Part shown: positions 24,548-31,778 of the stretch, in pieces
Layout: every line of letters starts with the position of its first letter
Numbering within the stretch: the first letter of the stretch is position 1
Source of the DNA: Chloroflexia bacterium
Lineage (GTDB): Bacteria > Chloroflexota > Chloroflexia > DTKN01
NCBI GenBank assembly: GCA_016928715.1
Contig: JAFGKG010000003.1
Coordinates: 1-43,672 of the forward strand
Reading direction: 5' to 3'
Length of the DNA stretch: 43,672 nt
Position numbers and translations under genes: made by a program
The notes under the pieces: model-generated
Databases searched by the model: none
What the model was told of the DNA's origin: nothing
The model's input: the letters and a program-made list of their open reading frames with translations, nothing else

Positions 24548-25615
24548 ATGCGTGGAGACTTTGGCGTACGGATATTGGGCATGCTACTTTTCGGCTTTTT
24601 GGGCCTCTGGATCGCCCTGGGCATCTCGGGGACACCCATCTATGCCGAGGACTGGCGCTACATCGGCTCCCTGGGGCTGGCCGGCGCCGGCCTGGGCTTA
24701 CTGCTCACCCCCTATATCACCATCGTGCCCATGCGCTGGCTGCGCGGTTGGCTGCGCACCGTCGCCATCGAGGATATTATCGCCGCCGGCCTGGGCCTGA
24801 TCGCCGGCCTGATCGTCTCGGCCCTGCTGGCCCTGCCCATCTCCACCCTACCCGACCCCCTGGGGCAGATCCTGCCCTTTATCTTTAGCGTACTGCTCAG
24901 CTACATCGGCGCAGCCATCGCCTTGGTGCGTAAAACCGAGGTCTTTAACCTCTTTAGCAGCCGGCGCAGCAGCAGCCTCGGCCAGCAGGTCTTTGGCCCC
25001 CTGGGCGTCCTGGTCGACTCGAGCGCCATCATCGATGGCCGCATCGCCGACATCTGCCAGACCGGCTTTGTCAGCGGCCCCCTGATCGTGCCCCGATTTG
25101 TGCTGCGCGAACTGCAGCGCATCGCCGATTCCGACGACTCGCTGCGCCGCAAGCGCGGCCGCCGGGGGCTCGATATGCTCAACCGCCTGCAAAAAGAAGC
25201 CCTCATTACCGTGCGCATCTCCGACCTGGACGTCGAGGACATTGTCGACGTCGACAGCAAGCTGGTCCAACTGGCCCGCATCCACCACTGCCCCATCATG
25301 ACCACGGACTATAACCTGAACCGCGTGGCCGAACTGCAGGGCGTCAGCACCCTCAACATCCATGAACTGGCCCAGGCGGTACGGCCCGTGGTCCTGCCTG
25401 GGGAGGAGCTGAGCATCCAACTCGTCCACGAGGGCAAAGAGTACGGCCAGGGCGTCGGCTACCTGGACGACGGCACCATGGTCGTGGTCGAGGATGGCAA
25501 GGGACAGATCGGACAGCAGGTGGACATTGCTATCAGCCGGCTCCTCCCAACCTCGGCCGGGCGCATCGCTTTTGCCTACCTGACCTCCAACAGCCGGACC
25601 GCCAAGCAGGAGTAA
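24548..25615 (+). CDS. Membrane-anchored PIN and TRAM domain protein (YacL type)
   Basis: The 355-aa protein has four hydrophobic helices (about 8-130), then a PIN nuclease-like domain and a C-terminal TRAM domain. PIN begins GVLVDSSAIIDGRIADI near 152-168, with RFVLRELQRIAD and MTTDYNLNRVAELQGV supplying further acidic residues. TRAM covers GEELSIQLVHEGKEYGQGVG to the end. This is the architecture of YacL-like proteins with a probable RNA-directed role. GAGAGGG precedes ATG 24548. ispD starts 3 nt after the stop, so it is co-expressed with the isoprenoid genes, as YacL genes often are. Confidence 0.88.
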   Translation: MRGDFGVRILGMLLFGFLGLWIALGISGTPIYAEDWRYIGSLGLAGAGLGLLLTPYITIVPMRWLRGWLRTVAIEDIIAAGLGLIAGLIVSALLALPISTLPDPLGQILPFIFSVLLSYIGAAIALVRKTEVFNLFSSRRSSSLGQQVFGPLGVLVDSSAIIDGRIADICQTGFVSGPLIVPRFVLRELQRIADSDDSLRRKRGRRGLDMLNRLQKEALITVRISDLDVEDIVDVDSKLVQLARIHHCPIMTTDYNLNRVAELQGVSTLNIHELAQAVRPVVLPGEELSIQLVHEGKEYGQGVGYLDDGTMVVVEDGKGQIGQQVDIAISRLLPTSAGRIAFAYLTSNSRTAKQE

Positions 25616-25618
25616 TCC

Positions 25619-26320
25619 GTGTTTGAAGGGGAACCGGTTCACGTTCTCATCGCCGCCGCGGGCCAGAGCAGCCGCATGCAGGGCCAGGACAAACTCTTTG
25701 CCCTTCTGGCCGGCGCACCTCTGCTGGCCCACAGCGTGGAGCGGTTCCTGCAGATCCCGCTGGTCGACCGGATTGTTCTCGTACTGCGGCCGGACATAAT
25801 CCCGCAGGCCCAACAACTGGCCACAGCACGCGCCTGGCCCGAGGAAATGATTTACTGCCACGGGGGCCAGCGCCGCCAGGACTCGGTCCGCCTGGGCCTG
25901 GAGCAATTGCGCGGGCCGGCCTGGGTGTTGATCCACGATGGCGCCCGTCCCTGGGTAACGGGCGACTTGCTGCAGCGGGGGCTGGAGGCAGCCCGCTCCA
26001 GCGGGGCAGCCGTACCCGGCCTGCCCGTCACCGACACCATCAAGTTGGTCTCTGGTCAGGAACAGGTCGAGGCCACCCTGCCCCGCAGCCGACTGCGGGC
26101 CATCCAAACCCCCCAGGTCTTTCGCCTGGACCTGATCCGAGAGGCCCACCGCCACTTTGCCGACGGCGAACAATCCTTTACCGACGACGCCGCCCTTTTG
26201 GAGGCCCTGCAGCACCCGATCGTCGTATTTCCGGGCGACCCGCACAACCTCAAGATCACCCATCCCCAGGACATTCGGCGCGCCGAACAACTCTGGCAGC
26301 AGGAGGCCACGGATGAATAA
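25619..26320 (+). CDS. ispD: 2-C-methyl-D-erythritol 4-phosphate cytidylyltransferase
   Basis: This 233-aa enzyme couples MEP to CTP in the non-mevalonate isoprenoid pathway. The nucleotide-binding start is LIAAAGQSSRMQGQDKLF, with VLIHDGARPWV, PVTDTIKL and IQTPQVFRLDLI as later family blocks and TDDAALLEA near 190. GTG 25619 is the start: AGGAG (25608-25612) is 6 nt upstream and the preceding gene stops at 25615. The end overlaps ispF by 8 nt. Confidence 0.94.
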   Translation: MFEGEPVHVLIAAAGQSSRMQGQDKLFALLAGAPLLAHSVERFLQIPLVDRIVLVLRPDIIPQAQQLATARAWPEEMIYCHGGQRRQDSVRLGLEQLRGPAWVLIHDGARPWVTGDLLQRGLEAARSSGAAVPGLPVTDTIKLVSGQEQVEATLPRSRLRAIQTPQVFRLDLIREAHRHFADGEQSFTDDAALLEALQHPIVVFPGDPHNLKITHPQDIRRAEQLWQQEATDE

Positions 26321-26813
26321 GCAGCGCATCGGCCTCGGCTACGACGTCCACCGTCTGCGGGTGGGACGACGCCTCATCCTGGGCGGCGTGCACATCTCCT
26401 CTCCCCAGGGGCTGGTCGGGCATTCCGACGGCGACGTCCTGATCCACGCCGTGATGGACGCCCTGCTGGGCGCGGTGGGACTGGGCGACATTGGCACGCA
26501 TTTCCCCCCGAGCGACCCGGCCTACAAGGACGCCTCCAGCCTGACCTTGCTAAAGCGGGTCGTCGAACTGCTGGAGCAAGCCGGCTGGGCGCCCCGGCAG
26601 ATCAGCGCCGTCCTGGTCGCCGAGCGGCCCCGGCTGTCCCCCTACGTGCCCCAGATGCGGCAGAACCTGGCTCAGGTCCTGGGCCGGCCGGCCGAGGATG
26701 TCTCGATCCAGGTTACCACCCATGAAGGACTGGGGGCCCTGGGCCGCGGGGAGGGCATGGCCTCCTGGGCGACGGCCCTGGTTTACAAGAGCGAGCCAGG
26801 CGCCAAGAGCTGA
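26313..26813 (+). CDS. ispF: 2-C-methyl-D-erythritol 2,4-cyclodiphosphate synthase
   Basis: This 166-aa enzyme forms the cyclic diphosphate in the MEP pathway and normally works as a trimer. Zinc ligands are visible: Asp11 and His13 in GYDVHRL, and His45 in GHSDGDVLIHAVMDALLGA. The C-terminal block IQVTTHEGLGALGRGEGMASWA is a good family match. It is a separate gene overlapping ispD by 8 nt (ATGAATAA), not an ispDF fusion. Confidence 0.95.
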   Translation: MNKQRIGLGYDVHRLRVGRRLILGGVHISSPQGLVGHSDGDVLIHAVMDALLGAVGLGDIGTHFPPSDPAYKDASSLTLLKRVVELLEQAGWAPRQISAVLVAERPRLSPYVPQMRQNLAQVLGRPAEDVSIQVTTHEGLGALGRGEGMASWATALVYKSEPGAKS

Positions 26814-26863
26814 TGAATCCTGAGGCGGGATACTAGAGCAAGGATTCCCTGGAGGAGAAAGCA

Positions 26864-27631
26864 ATGTCCGCAGAACTCTATCGGCAAGCACAACAGCTTT
26901 TGCGCCAGAGCCGCCAGGCGGTCGCCCTCACCGGGGCGGGCACCAGCGTGCCCTCGGGCATCCCCGACTTTCGCTCGCCAGAGAGCGGGCTCTGGAGCCG
27001 CGTGGATCCAGCCGAGGTCGCCTCGCTCCGCAGTTTCCAGCGCGACCCGCTCAAGTTCTACGAGTGGTTCAGCGAGACCGCCGGGACCATGCTGCAGGCC
27101 GAGCCCAATCCGGCCCATTATGCCCTGTCCGAACTGGAGGACAAGGGCATTTTGCGCACGGTGGTCACGCAGAACATTGACGGCCTGCACCAAAAAGCCG
27201 GCTCCAGCCGCGTGCTCGAACTGCACGGCAACGCCGACACGGGCTCTTGCCTGCAGTGCGGCCGGCAGGTGGCCGGCCCGGCCCTCTTGGAGCACTACCG
27301 GCGACACAAAGAGGCCCTCCACTGCGATTGTGGAGGGTTGTTCAAGTTGGACGTGATCTTTTTTGGCGAGCAGTTGCCCTTGGACGTACTAAGGGAGGCA
27401 CAAAAAGAGATCGCCCAGTGCGATCTCTTGCTCGTCGTCGCCTCTTCTCTGGTGGTGGCGCCGGCCTCGCAGCTGCCCTGGCTGGCCATACAGTCGGGGG
27501 TCCCGCTTATCGTCTGCAACCTAGGCCGCACCTGGGCCGATGCCTATGCCCAGGTCGTGATCCAGGAGGACATTGCCGTCAGCCTGCCGGCCCTGGCGGC
27601 CGGATGTTCAGGCCAGTTCCCAGCGTCCTAG
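26864..27631 (+). CDS. NAD-dependent protein deacylase, Sir2 family
   Basis: The 255-aa sirtuin removes acyl groups from lysines using NAD+. It has TGAGTSVPSGIPDFRSP (23-39), TQNIDGLHQKAG (102-113), the catalytic His121 in LELHGNADTG, and a zinc ribbon with Cys129/Cys132 and Cys154/Cys156. The second pair is spaced C-x-C rather than the common C-x2-C. VIFFGEQLP and VVASSLVVAPASQLP complete the fold. The usual Ala after GAG is Thr-Ser here. GGAGGAG precedes the ATG. Its stop overlaps that of the convergent receiver gene. Confidence 0.9.
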   Translation: MSAELYRQAQQLLRQSRQAVALTGAGTSVPSGIPDFRSPESGLWSRVDPAEVASLRSFQRDPLKFYEWFSETAGTMLQAEPNPAHYALSELEDKGILRTVVTQNIDGLHQKAGSSRVLELHGNADTGSCLQCGRQVAGPALLEHYRRHKEALHCDCGGLFKLDVIFFGEQLPLDVLREAQKEIAQCDLLLVVASSLVVAPASQLPWLAIQSGVPLIVCNLGRTWADAYAQVVIQEDIAVSLPALAAGCSGQFPAS

Positions 27632-28038
27632 ACCTCCAATTCCTCCAGGCCCAGATCCGGACCGCCCTCACGCCGACCTCGGGCCAGCAGATCCCGAATC
27701 CGCGTCAACAAATCCTGCAGCTCAAAGGGCTTGACCACATAGTCATCGGCCCCAGCCCGATAGCCCCGAGCGATGGCCGTACGTTCAGCGTGCACGGTCA
27801 AAAAGATAATCAACACGTCGGGCCGCTTCAGGCGAAGACGCCGGCACATCTCGACCCCGTCCATGCGGGGCATATTCAGGTCCAGTACGACCAAATCTGG
27901 CACAAAATCGTCGGCCAGTTCCAATCCCTCGACCCCATCCCGGCCCACACGAACCTGAAAGCCCTCCCGTTCCAGGATGTAGCGTACCAGAGCGACAATA
28001 TGGCGATCGTCCTCGACGATCAGTATCTTTTTTGACAT
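27628..28038 (-). CDS. Stand-alone response regulator receiver protein
   Basis: A 136-aa CheY-like receiver. It has ILIVEDDRHI with the acidic pair, phospho-Asp in LVVLDLNMPRMDGVEM, Thr in IIFLTVHAE and Lys in VVKPFELQ. A short basic and acidic tail follows, with no output domain. AAGGA precedes ATG 28038. It is third in a minus-strand set after an XRE-cupin regulator and a small membrane protein, spaced 24 and 61 nt apart, probably from the promoter at 29053. The cognate kinase is not in the window. Confidence 0.88.
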   Translation of the reverse strand: MSKKILIVEDDRHIVALVRYILEREGFQVRVGRDGVEGLELADDFVPDLVVLDLNMPRMDGVEMCRRLRLKRPDVLIIFLTVHAERTAIARGYRAGADDYVVKPFELQDLLTRIRDLLARGRREGGPDLGLEELEV

Positions 28039-28099
28039 TGCGGTTGTCCTTACAAGCTACAGGACCGGGCCGGCAGATTGGTTCCTCTGGCCATCAAGC

Positions 28100-28315
28100 C
28101 TAGGGCAAAACACCCCATACAAGGGTAAGCACGCGCAACAAGATGAGCATCGTAAACAGAGAAAAGGCCAGGACCCCAATGCGTAGCAAATCCGCCCGCA
28201 CATAGGTGTATTGAAAGTGATCCCGTTTGGAAGCCCGTCGGCGCGAGGAAAATATCTTGGGCGCCTGCTCGTCCGAGACCTCCACGGATTGTCGGCGGCG
28301 CGCTTTTCTACCCAT
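28100..28315 (-). CDS. Small single-pass membrane protein
   Basis: A 71-aa protein: a basic N-terminus (MGRKARRRQS), a charged middle containing SSRRRASKRDHF, and one hydrophobic helix at the C-terminal end (IGVLAFSLFTMLILLRVLTL). ATG 28315 with GGAGGG upstream was chosen over a TTG 12 nt earlier. No family was recognised. The position between a transcription regulator and a receiver gene suggests a regulatory or structural role at the membrane. Confidence 0.7.
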   Translation of the reverse strand: MGRKARRRQSVEVSDEQAPKIFSSRRRASKRDHFQYTYVRADLLRIGVLAFSLFTMLILLRVLTLVWGVLP

Positions 28316-28339
28316 GAGACCCTCCAAAAAGTCCGGCCA

Positions 28340-28885
28340 TCATCTCTCCTCAGTACGTAGCGAGGCCGCCAGGAGCACGGCCTGCTGCGGGTTTGGGTTG
28401 GACCAACACAACTCGGAAGGCCGGCGTTGGTATACAGCGTCGCCGGCCTGCAGATGGATCTCGCGGCCGGCTATATGGCAGCGAACCCGGCCAGAAAGCG
28501 TGTAAAAGAGCACGCGAGAACCCTCGAACAAGGACTGCTGGGTCGACGCATCCGGAGCAATAAAAATGAGTTCGGCCGCAAACAAATCCTCATCCTGGGG
28601 CAATAAAGAGCAGCGCTGGACCCCTACCGACGACCCCGGCTCCGGCCGGGCCTGCTCCGCCCGCACCACAATACCCTGTGGAACCAAGTCCTCGGTAAAA
28701 AAGTACGTAATGGGAACGTCAAAAAAGGCCGCCACCTTGCGCAGATTGCCCACCGAGATATTGACGATACCCCGCTCCAAACGGCTGAGAAAGGAGGGCG
28801 TCAACTTGGAACCGTCCGAGACCTCCTGCAGCGTACAGCCGCGCTCGCGTCGGAGTTGCCGCAAGCGCGCTCCCAAGGTGCCCAT
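28340..28885 (-). CDS. XRE-family transcription regulator with C-terminal cupin domain
   Basis: The 181-aa protein pairs an N-terminal helix-turn-helix (GARLRQLRRERGCTLQEVSD, then LTPSFLSRLERGIVNISV; residues 5-60) with a cupin barrel (about 95-178; FYTLSGRVRCHIAGREIHLQ and AGDAVYQRRPSELCWSN). Regulators of this design usually sense a small ligand and control adjacent genes. AAGGAGG sits at good spacing before the ATG. It is transcribed divergently from the CHAT operon, and both promoters face each other across about 55 bp, so control of either is plausible. Confidence 0.88.
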   Translation of the reverse strand: MGTLGARLRQLRRERGCTLQEVSDGSKLTPSFLSRLERGIVNISVGNLRKVAAFFDVPITYFFTEDLVPQGIVVRAEQARPEPGSSVGVQRCSLLPQDEDLFAAELIFIAPDASTQQSLFEGSRVLFYTLSGRVRCHIAGREIHLQAGDAVYQRRPSELCWSNPNPQQAVLLAASLRTEER

Positions 28886-29052
28886 ACTCGCCTCCTTTGC
28901 TGCCGCTTCTCACAACCCTGCACGTTCCTGCAAAGTACGCCGGCCTTGAATATGGCCGCACGGTTGATTTGTAAGCCACCCCGGTAGCATGAAACACTCA
29001 ACGCAACACCCAACCGTGCCTGGGAAGCACTTCCCGAGCCTCGTCTGTTCGC

Positions 29053-29081
29053 ATTATACTACAATCTGCCTCAAAATGCAA
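29053..29081 (-). promoter_or_regulatory. Promoter for XRE-cupin / membrane protein / receiver operon
   Basis: On the minus strand TTGCAT (29076-29081), 17 nt, perfect TATAAT (29053-29058). The leader to ATG 28885 is about 160 nt and contains the hairpin GGGAAG/CTTCCC. No gene was seen in 28886-29214, which holds only the two promoters and leaders. Confidence 0.75.
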
Positions 29082-29135
29082 CCGTAAGCAAACTTGGGGG
29101 GACCTGTTGCGGCCACTCCCGCTGCCCTCCGCTAT

Positions 29136-29164
29136 TTGTCCTGGGCCGAGTGTTGCGGTATAAT
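29136..29164 (+). promoter_or_regulatory. Promoter for the CHAT operon
   Basis: TTGTCC (29136-29141), 17 nt, perfect TATAAT (29159-29164), about 50 nt before ATG 29215. It is divergent from the promoter at 29053. Confidence 0.75.
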
Positions 29165-29214
29165 ACAAATTGGAACGGCTACGGCAAGCAGGGCGAGTGG
29201 AAAAGGAGGTCCCC

Positions 29215-30120
29215 ATGAGCGAGTGGCATTCCCCCAAAAACCTGCAGCAGGCGCGGGGGCTACTGGACGAACTGTACCAAGAGGTCGTCGAACTGGAAAG
29301 CCCGCTGGACGGCGGCGAGTCGTTGTCCCTGGGCGAGGGCGGCAGCGCCCTCCGGGCCCTGCGGGAAAGCAAAGTCTCCTTCGGCAACCCCAGGAACACC
29401 CTGGTCCGGCTGACCCGGGAAACGTTCGCCGCGCTCGATCTGCCCCTGCTGGCGGACTATGCCGTCCAGATGCAGCAGCAGTTTGACTTTTATTACATGT
29501 CGCTGAACGTGCAGCTCTGGCCGCAGCGCGGCACGCAGTGGAGTATGCTAGAGTGCTCGCTGGACTGGGGCCCCAAGGGGGAGAAGGAACCCATCGTGCA
29601 GAACTATTTTCCCCAACGGGCCTGGCACGAGGTATTGAGCTGGGGCGGCAGCATGAGCCTGGGGCTGGACGGCGGCCTGGAATGGCAGGCCGGCCTGGAC
29701 CTGGACCAGGTGCCGCAGATAGTATGGGATAAACTCCCCGGCGAGGTGCGCGCCCGCCTGGCCAACAAGGACGAAATGCGCGCCTGGATCGCCATGCCCG
29801 AGTTCTCCTTCCGGCTGGGCCGGCCCGAGATCACCGCCGTGGGCGAGGGCAGCTCCGAGTGCCGCTGGCGGCTGGAGAACCCCGACCTGCAGGAAACCCA
29901 GGTGGTCGAATTGGGCGTGGTGTTCAAGGTACCCCGGGGCAGCGAGGCCGTGGAACTGACCGGCCTGGCCGTCGCCGAGCCCAAACTGAACTGGCTGGCA
30001 GGCCAACTGCGCAACGTGTTCGACCTCCTGAGCGCCAGGCTGCAGGACGCCCTCAAGGGCAAAGTGCCCCTGCCCATCGGAGCGCACGAAACGTGGATGC
30101 TCACGCTGCCCAACGAATAG
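29215..30120 (+). CDS. Protein of unknown function encoded with a CHAT protease
   Basis: I do not recognise this 301-aa protein. It has no signal peptide or membrane helix. Residues 1-90 look helical (QQARGLLDELYQEVVELES). The middle is tryptophan-rich and beta-like (QLWPQRGTQWSMLECSLDWG), and residues 195-250 look like a beta-sandwich (RLGRPEITAVGEGSSECRWR). A helical segment and PIGAHETWMLTLPNE close it. AAAGGAGGT precedes ATG 29215. The CHAT gene starts 29 nt downstream, so the two are one operon and the product could be a substrate, inhibitor or sensor for that protease. Confidence 0.8.
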   Translation: MSEWHSPKNLQQARGLLDELYQEVVELESPLDGGESLSLGEGGSALRALRESKVSFGNPRNTLVRLTRETFAALDLPLLADYAVQMQQQFDFYYMSLNVQLWPQRGTQWSMLECSLDWGPKGEKEPIVQNYFPQRAWHEVLSWGGSMSLGLDGGLEWQAGLDLDQVPQIVWDKLPGEVRARLANKDEMRAWIAMPEFSFRLGRPEITAVGEGSSECRWRLENPDLQETQVVELGVVFKVPRGSEAVELTGLAVAEPKLNWLAGQLRNVFDLLSARLQDALKGKVPLPIGAHETWMLTLPNE

Positions 30121-30149
30121 GATCGCTTTCACAACAGAGGAACGGAGGA

Positions 30150-31622
30150 ATGAACGAACTCAACTTTGTCTATCGGATTCGCATCGACAACGACACCGTC
30201 TGGGCGCAAAAGGTCGACCCCGAACTCAGGCCGGTAGGCGGGGAGCCCCACGGCGAACTAGGGCTAAAAGGGGGCCTCCTGGAACGCGTCCACGAGCTGC
30301 ACCAACAGGCCAGGAGGGGGGAACTGAAAGGGGAGCACGTCGTAGGGGAACTGGGCGAAAAGCTGTTCCAGGCCCTTCTGGGCGCCCCCGACAAGGCCCT
30401 CTGCCGCGATTTTCTCGACTTTTACGACAGCGTCGTCCGGCGCGAAAAGGCCTCGCTGCGCATCGAGTTGGACGTTGACGAAGCCAATCAGCCCGAGATC
30501 GCCGCGCTGCCCTGGGAGTTTATGCGCCCGGAGCGGCAAAGCGGTCACAGCTTCTGGCTGGCCACCGCCCCGCAGGTGGTCTTTACGCGGCGGCGGCGCA
30601 AATGGGAGGCTCCCGTGCCCATCCGGCTGGAAGATGGCGAGGCCCTGCGCATCGCCCTGGCCGTCGCCGCACCGCAGGGAACGTACCTGGACGAGGCCGG
30701 CCGGGAGCGCACCCTGGGCCCGGTCGCGTCCGAACCCGTCCTGGAAACTTTGAACAAGATCGCCGCGCCTCAACGGATCGAGGTCGAGACGGTCGACCCG
30801 GCCTCTCGTGTGGCCATAGACAGCGTGTTGGAAAGGAAACAACCGCACATCCTGCATTTCATCGGCCACGCCCGTTTCCTGGAGGCCGAACAACAGGGCC
30901 AGGTGGCCCTGGTCGACGATCTCAGCAATGCGCCCGATTGGATCAGCGCGCAGTATCTCAGCGACCTGTTCACCCGCTGGCAGCCCGGCATCGTCCTCTT
31001 TCAATCCTGTGAGAGCGCTATGGCCTCGGCCTCCAGGGCCTTTGTCGGAGTAGCCGCGCAGATAGCCCAGCAGAACATTCCCGTGGTCGTCGCCATGCAG
31101 TACCGGGTTTCCAATGCAACCGCCAGCCGCTTCAGCCAGGAGTTCTACCGACGCCTGGCCGAGGGCGCCCCCGTGGACAGGGCCGTCCAGGAGGGCCGCC
31201 GGCGCATCGCCCTCAGCCCCACAGGCTATAGCTCCCCGGATTTTGCCACGCCGGTGCTGTTCACGCGCCTGCCGGCGGGCCACCTGTTCACCCTGCCGGG
31301 GGCGGAGGCGCAAATCGCCGCGGAAGCAGCCGTGCCGCGCGCCGCCCAGGGCGAGCCTGTGGACCCGGACAAAATCGCAGCCATCCGCGAACGCATCGTC
31401 CACGATCCCATCGCCGGCGCTGCCGCACTGCACGACTATCTGGGCACTCTACCTGGATGGAGCGAGGTCCAGGACAAAGTCGCGCTGCTGAGAAACGAGT
31501 TGATCCAACTACAGGAGGATATGGATCTCTATGGCAGCAACCCCCAGGAACAGGCCCAAAAGTCCAGGGCGGTCCACACGCTGTTCAAAACCTGCTCCGA
31601 ACTGGAGGGGCAAAACGTTTGA
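30150..31622 (+). CDS. CHAT-domain (caspase-like) protease
   Basis: The 490-aa protein carries a C14/CHAT peptidase domain (about 155-400). The expected dyad is visible: His240 in HFIGHARF and Cys287 in LFQSCESAMA, 47 residues apart, with the usual strand VVVAMQYRVSNATASRF downstream. The N-terminus (1-150) starts YRIRIDNDTVWAQKV and includes EIAALPWEFMRP. The last ~85 residues form a helical tail (DKIAAIRERIVHDPIAGAAA) that resembles a small adaptor-like domain. ATG 30150 follows GGAGG. CHAT proteases act in bacterial conflict and cell-death systems, but no STAND NTPase is beside it. Confidence 0.88.
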   Translation: MNELNFVYRIRIDNDTVWAQKVDPELRPVGGEPHGELGLKGGLLERVHELHQQARRGELKGEHVVGELGEKLFQALLGAPDKALCRDFLDFYDSVVRREKASLRIELDVDEANQPEIAALPWEFMRPERQSGHSFWLATAPQVVFTRRRRKWEAPVPIRLEDGEALRIALAVAAPQGTYLDEAGRERTLGPVASEPVLETLNKIAAPQRIEVETVDPASRVAIDSVLERKQPHILHFIGHARFLEAEQQGQVALVDDLSNAPDWISAQYLSDLFTRWQPGIVLFQSCESAMASASRAFVGVAAQIAQQNIPVVVAMQYRVSNATASRFSQEFYRRLAEGAPVDRAVQEGRRRIALSPTGYSSPDFATPVLFTRLPAGHLFTLPGAEAQIAAEAAVPRAAQGEPVDPDKIAAIRERIVHDPIAGAAALHDYLGTLPGWSEVQDKVALLRNELIQLQEDMDLYGSNPQEQAQKSRAVHTLFKTCSELEGQNV

Positions 31623-31647
31623 CGAAGCAGGGGCCATGTGCTACAAT
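31619..31647 (+). promoter_or_regulatory. Promoter for the flippase-sulfatase gene, overlapping the CHAT stop
   Basis: TTGACG (31619-31624), 17 nt, TACAAT (31642-31647). The -35 box contains the TGA stop of the CHAT gene, and the -10 box lies in the loop of the hairpin at 31627-31658. Confidence 0.7.
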
Positions 31648-31658
31648 GTGGCCCCTGC
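31627..31658 (+). terminator. Terminator-like hairpin after the CHAT gene
   Basis: Arms GCAGGGGCCA (31627-31636) and TGGCCCCTGC (31649-31658) pair perfectly over 10 bp with a 12-nt loop. There is no T tract. A second GC hairpin (GGCGGCCC/GGGCCGCC) lies at 31731-31749 in the leader of the next gene. Confidence 0.55.
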
Positions 31659-31778
31659 GCTGGATTCCCGCCGGCCCGGGTAGAACCTAGTCGGTGCGCC
31701 GGCAAAAGGGATGAAACTGATCGCTAAAACGGCGGCCCCTGGGGCCGCCCATCCATGTTGGCTGAGGAGCCATCGAAA

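Noticed and set aside
29215..30120. CHAT partner protein as a bacterial gasdermin
   Set aside because: There is no N-terminal cysteine for lipidation and no recognisable gasdermin pore-forming pattern. The idea rests only on size and neighbourhood.
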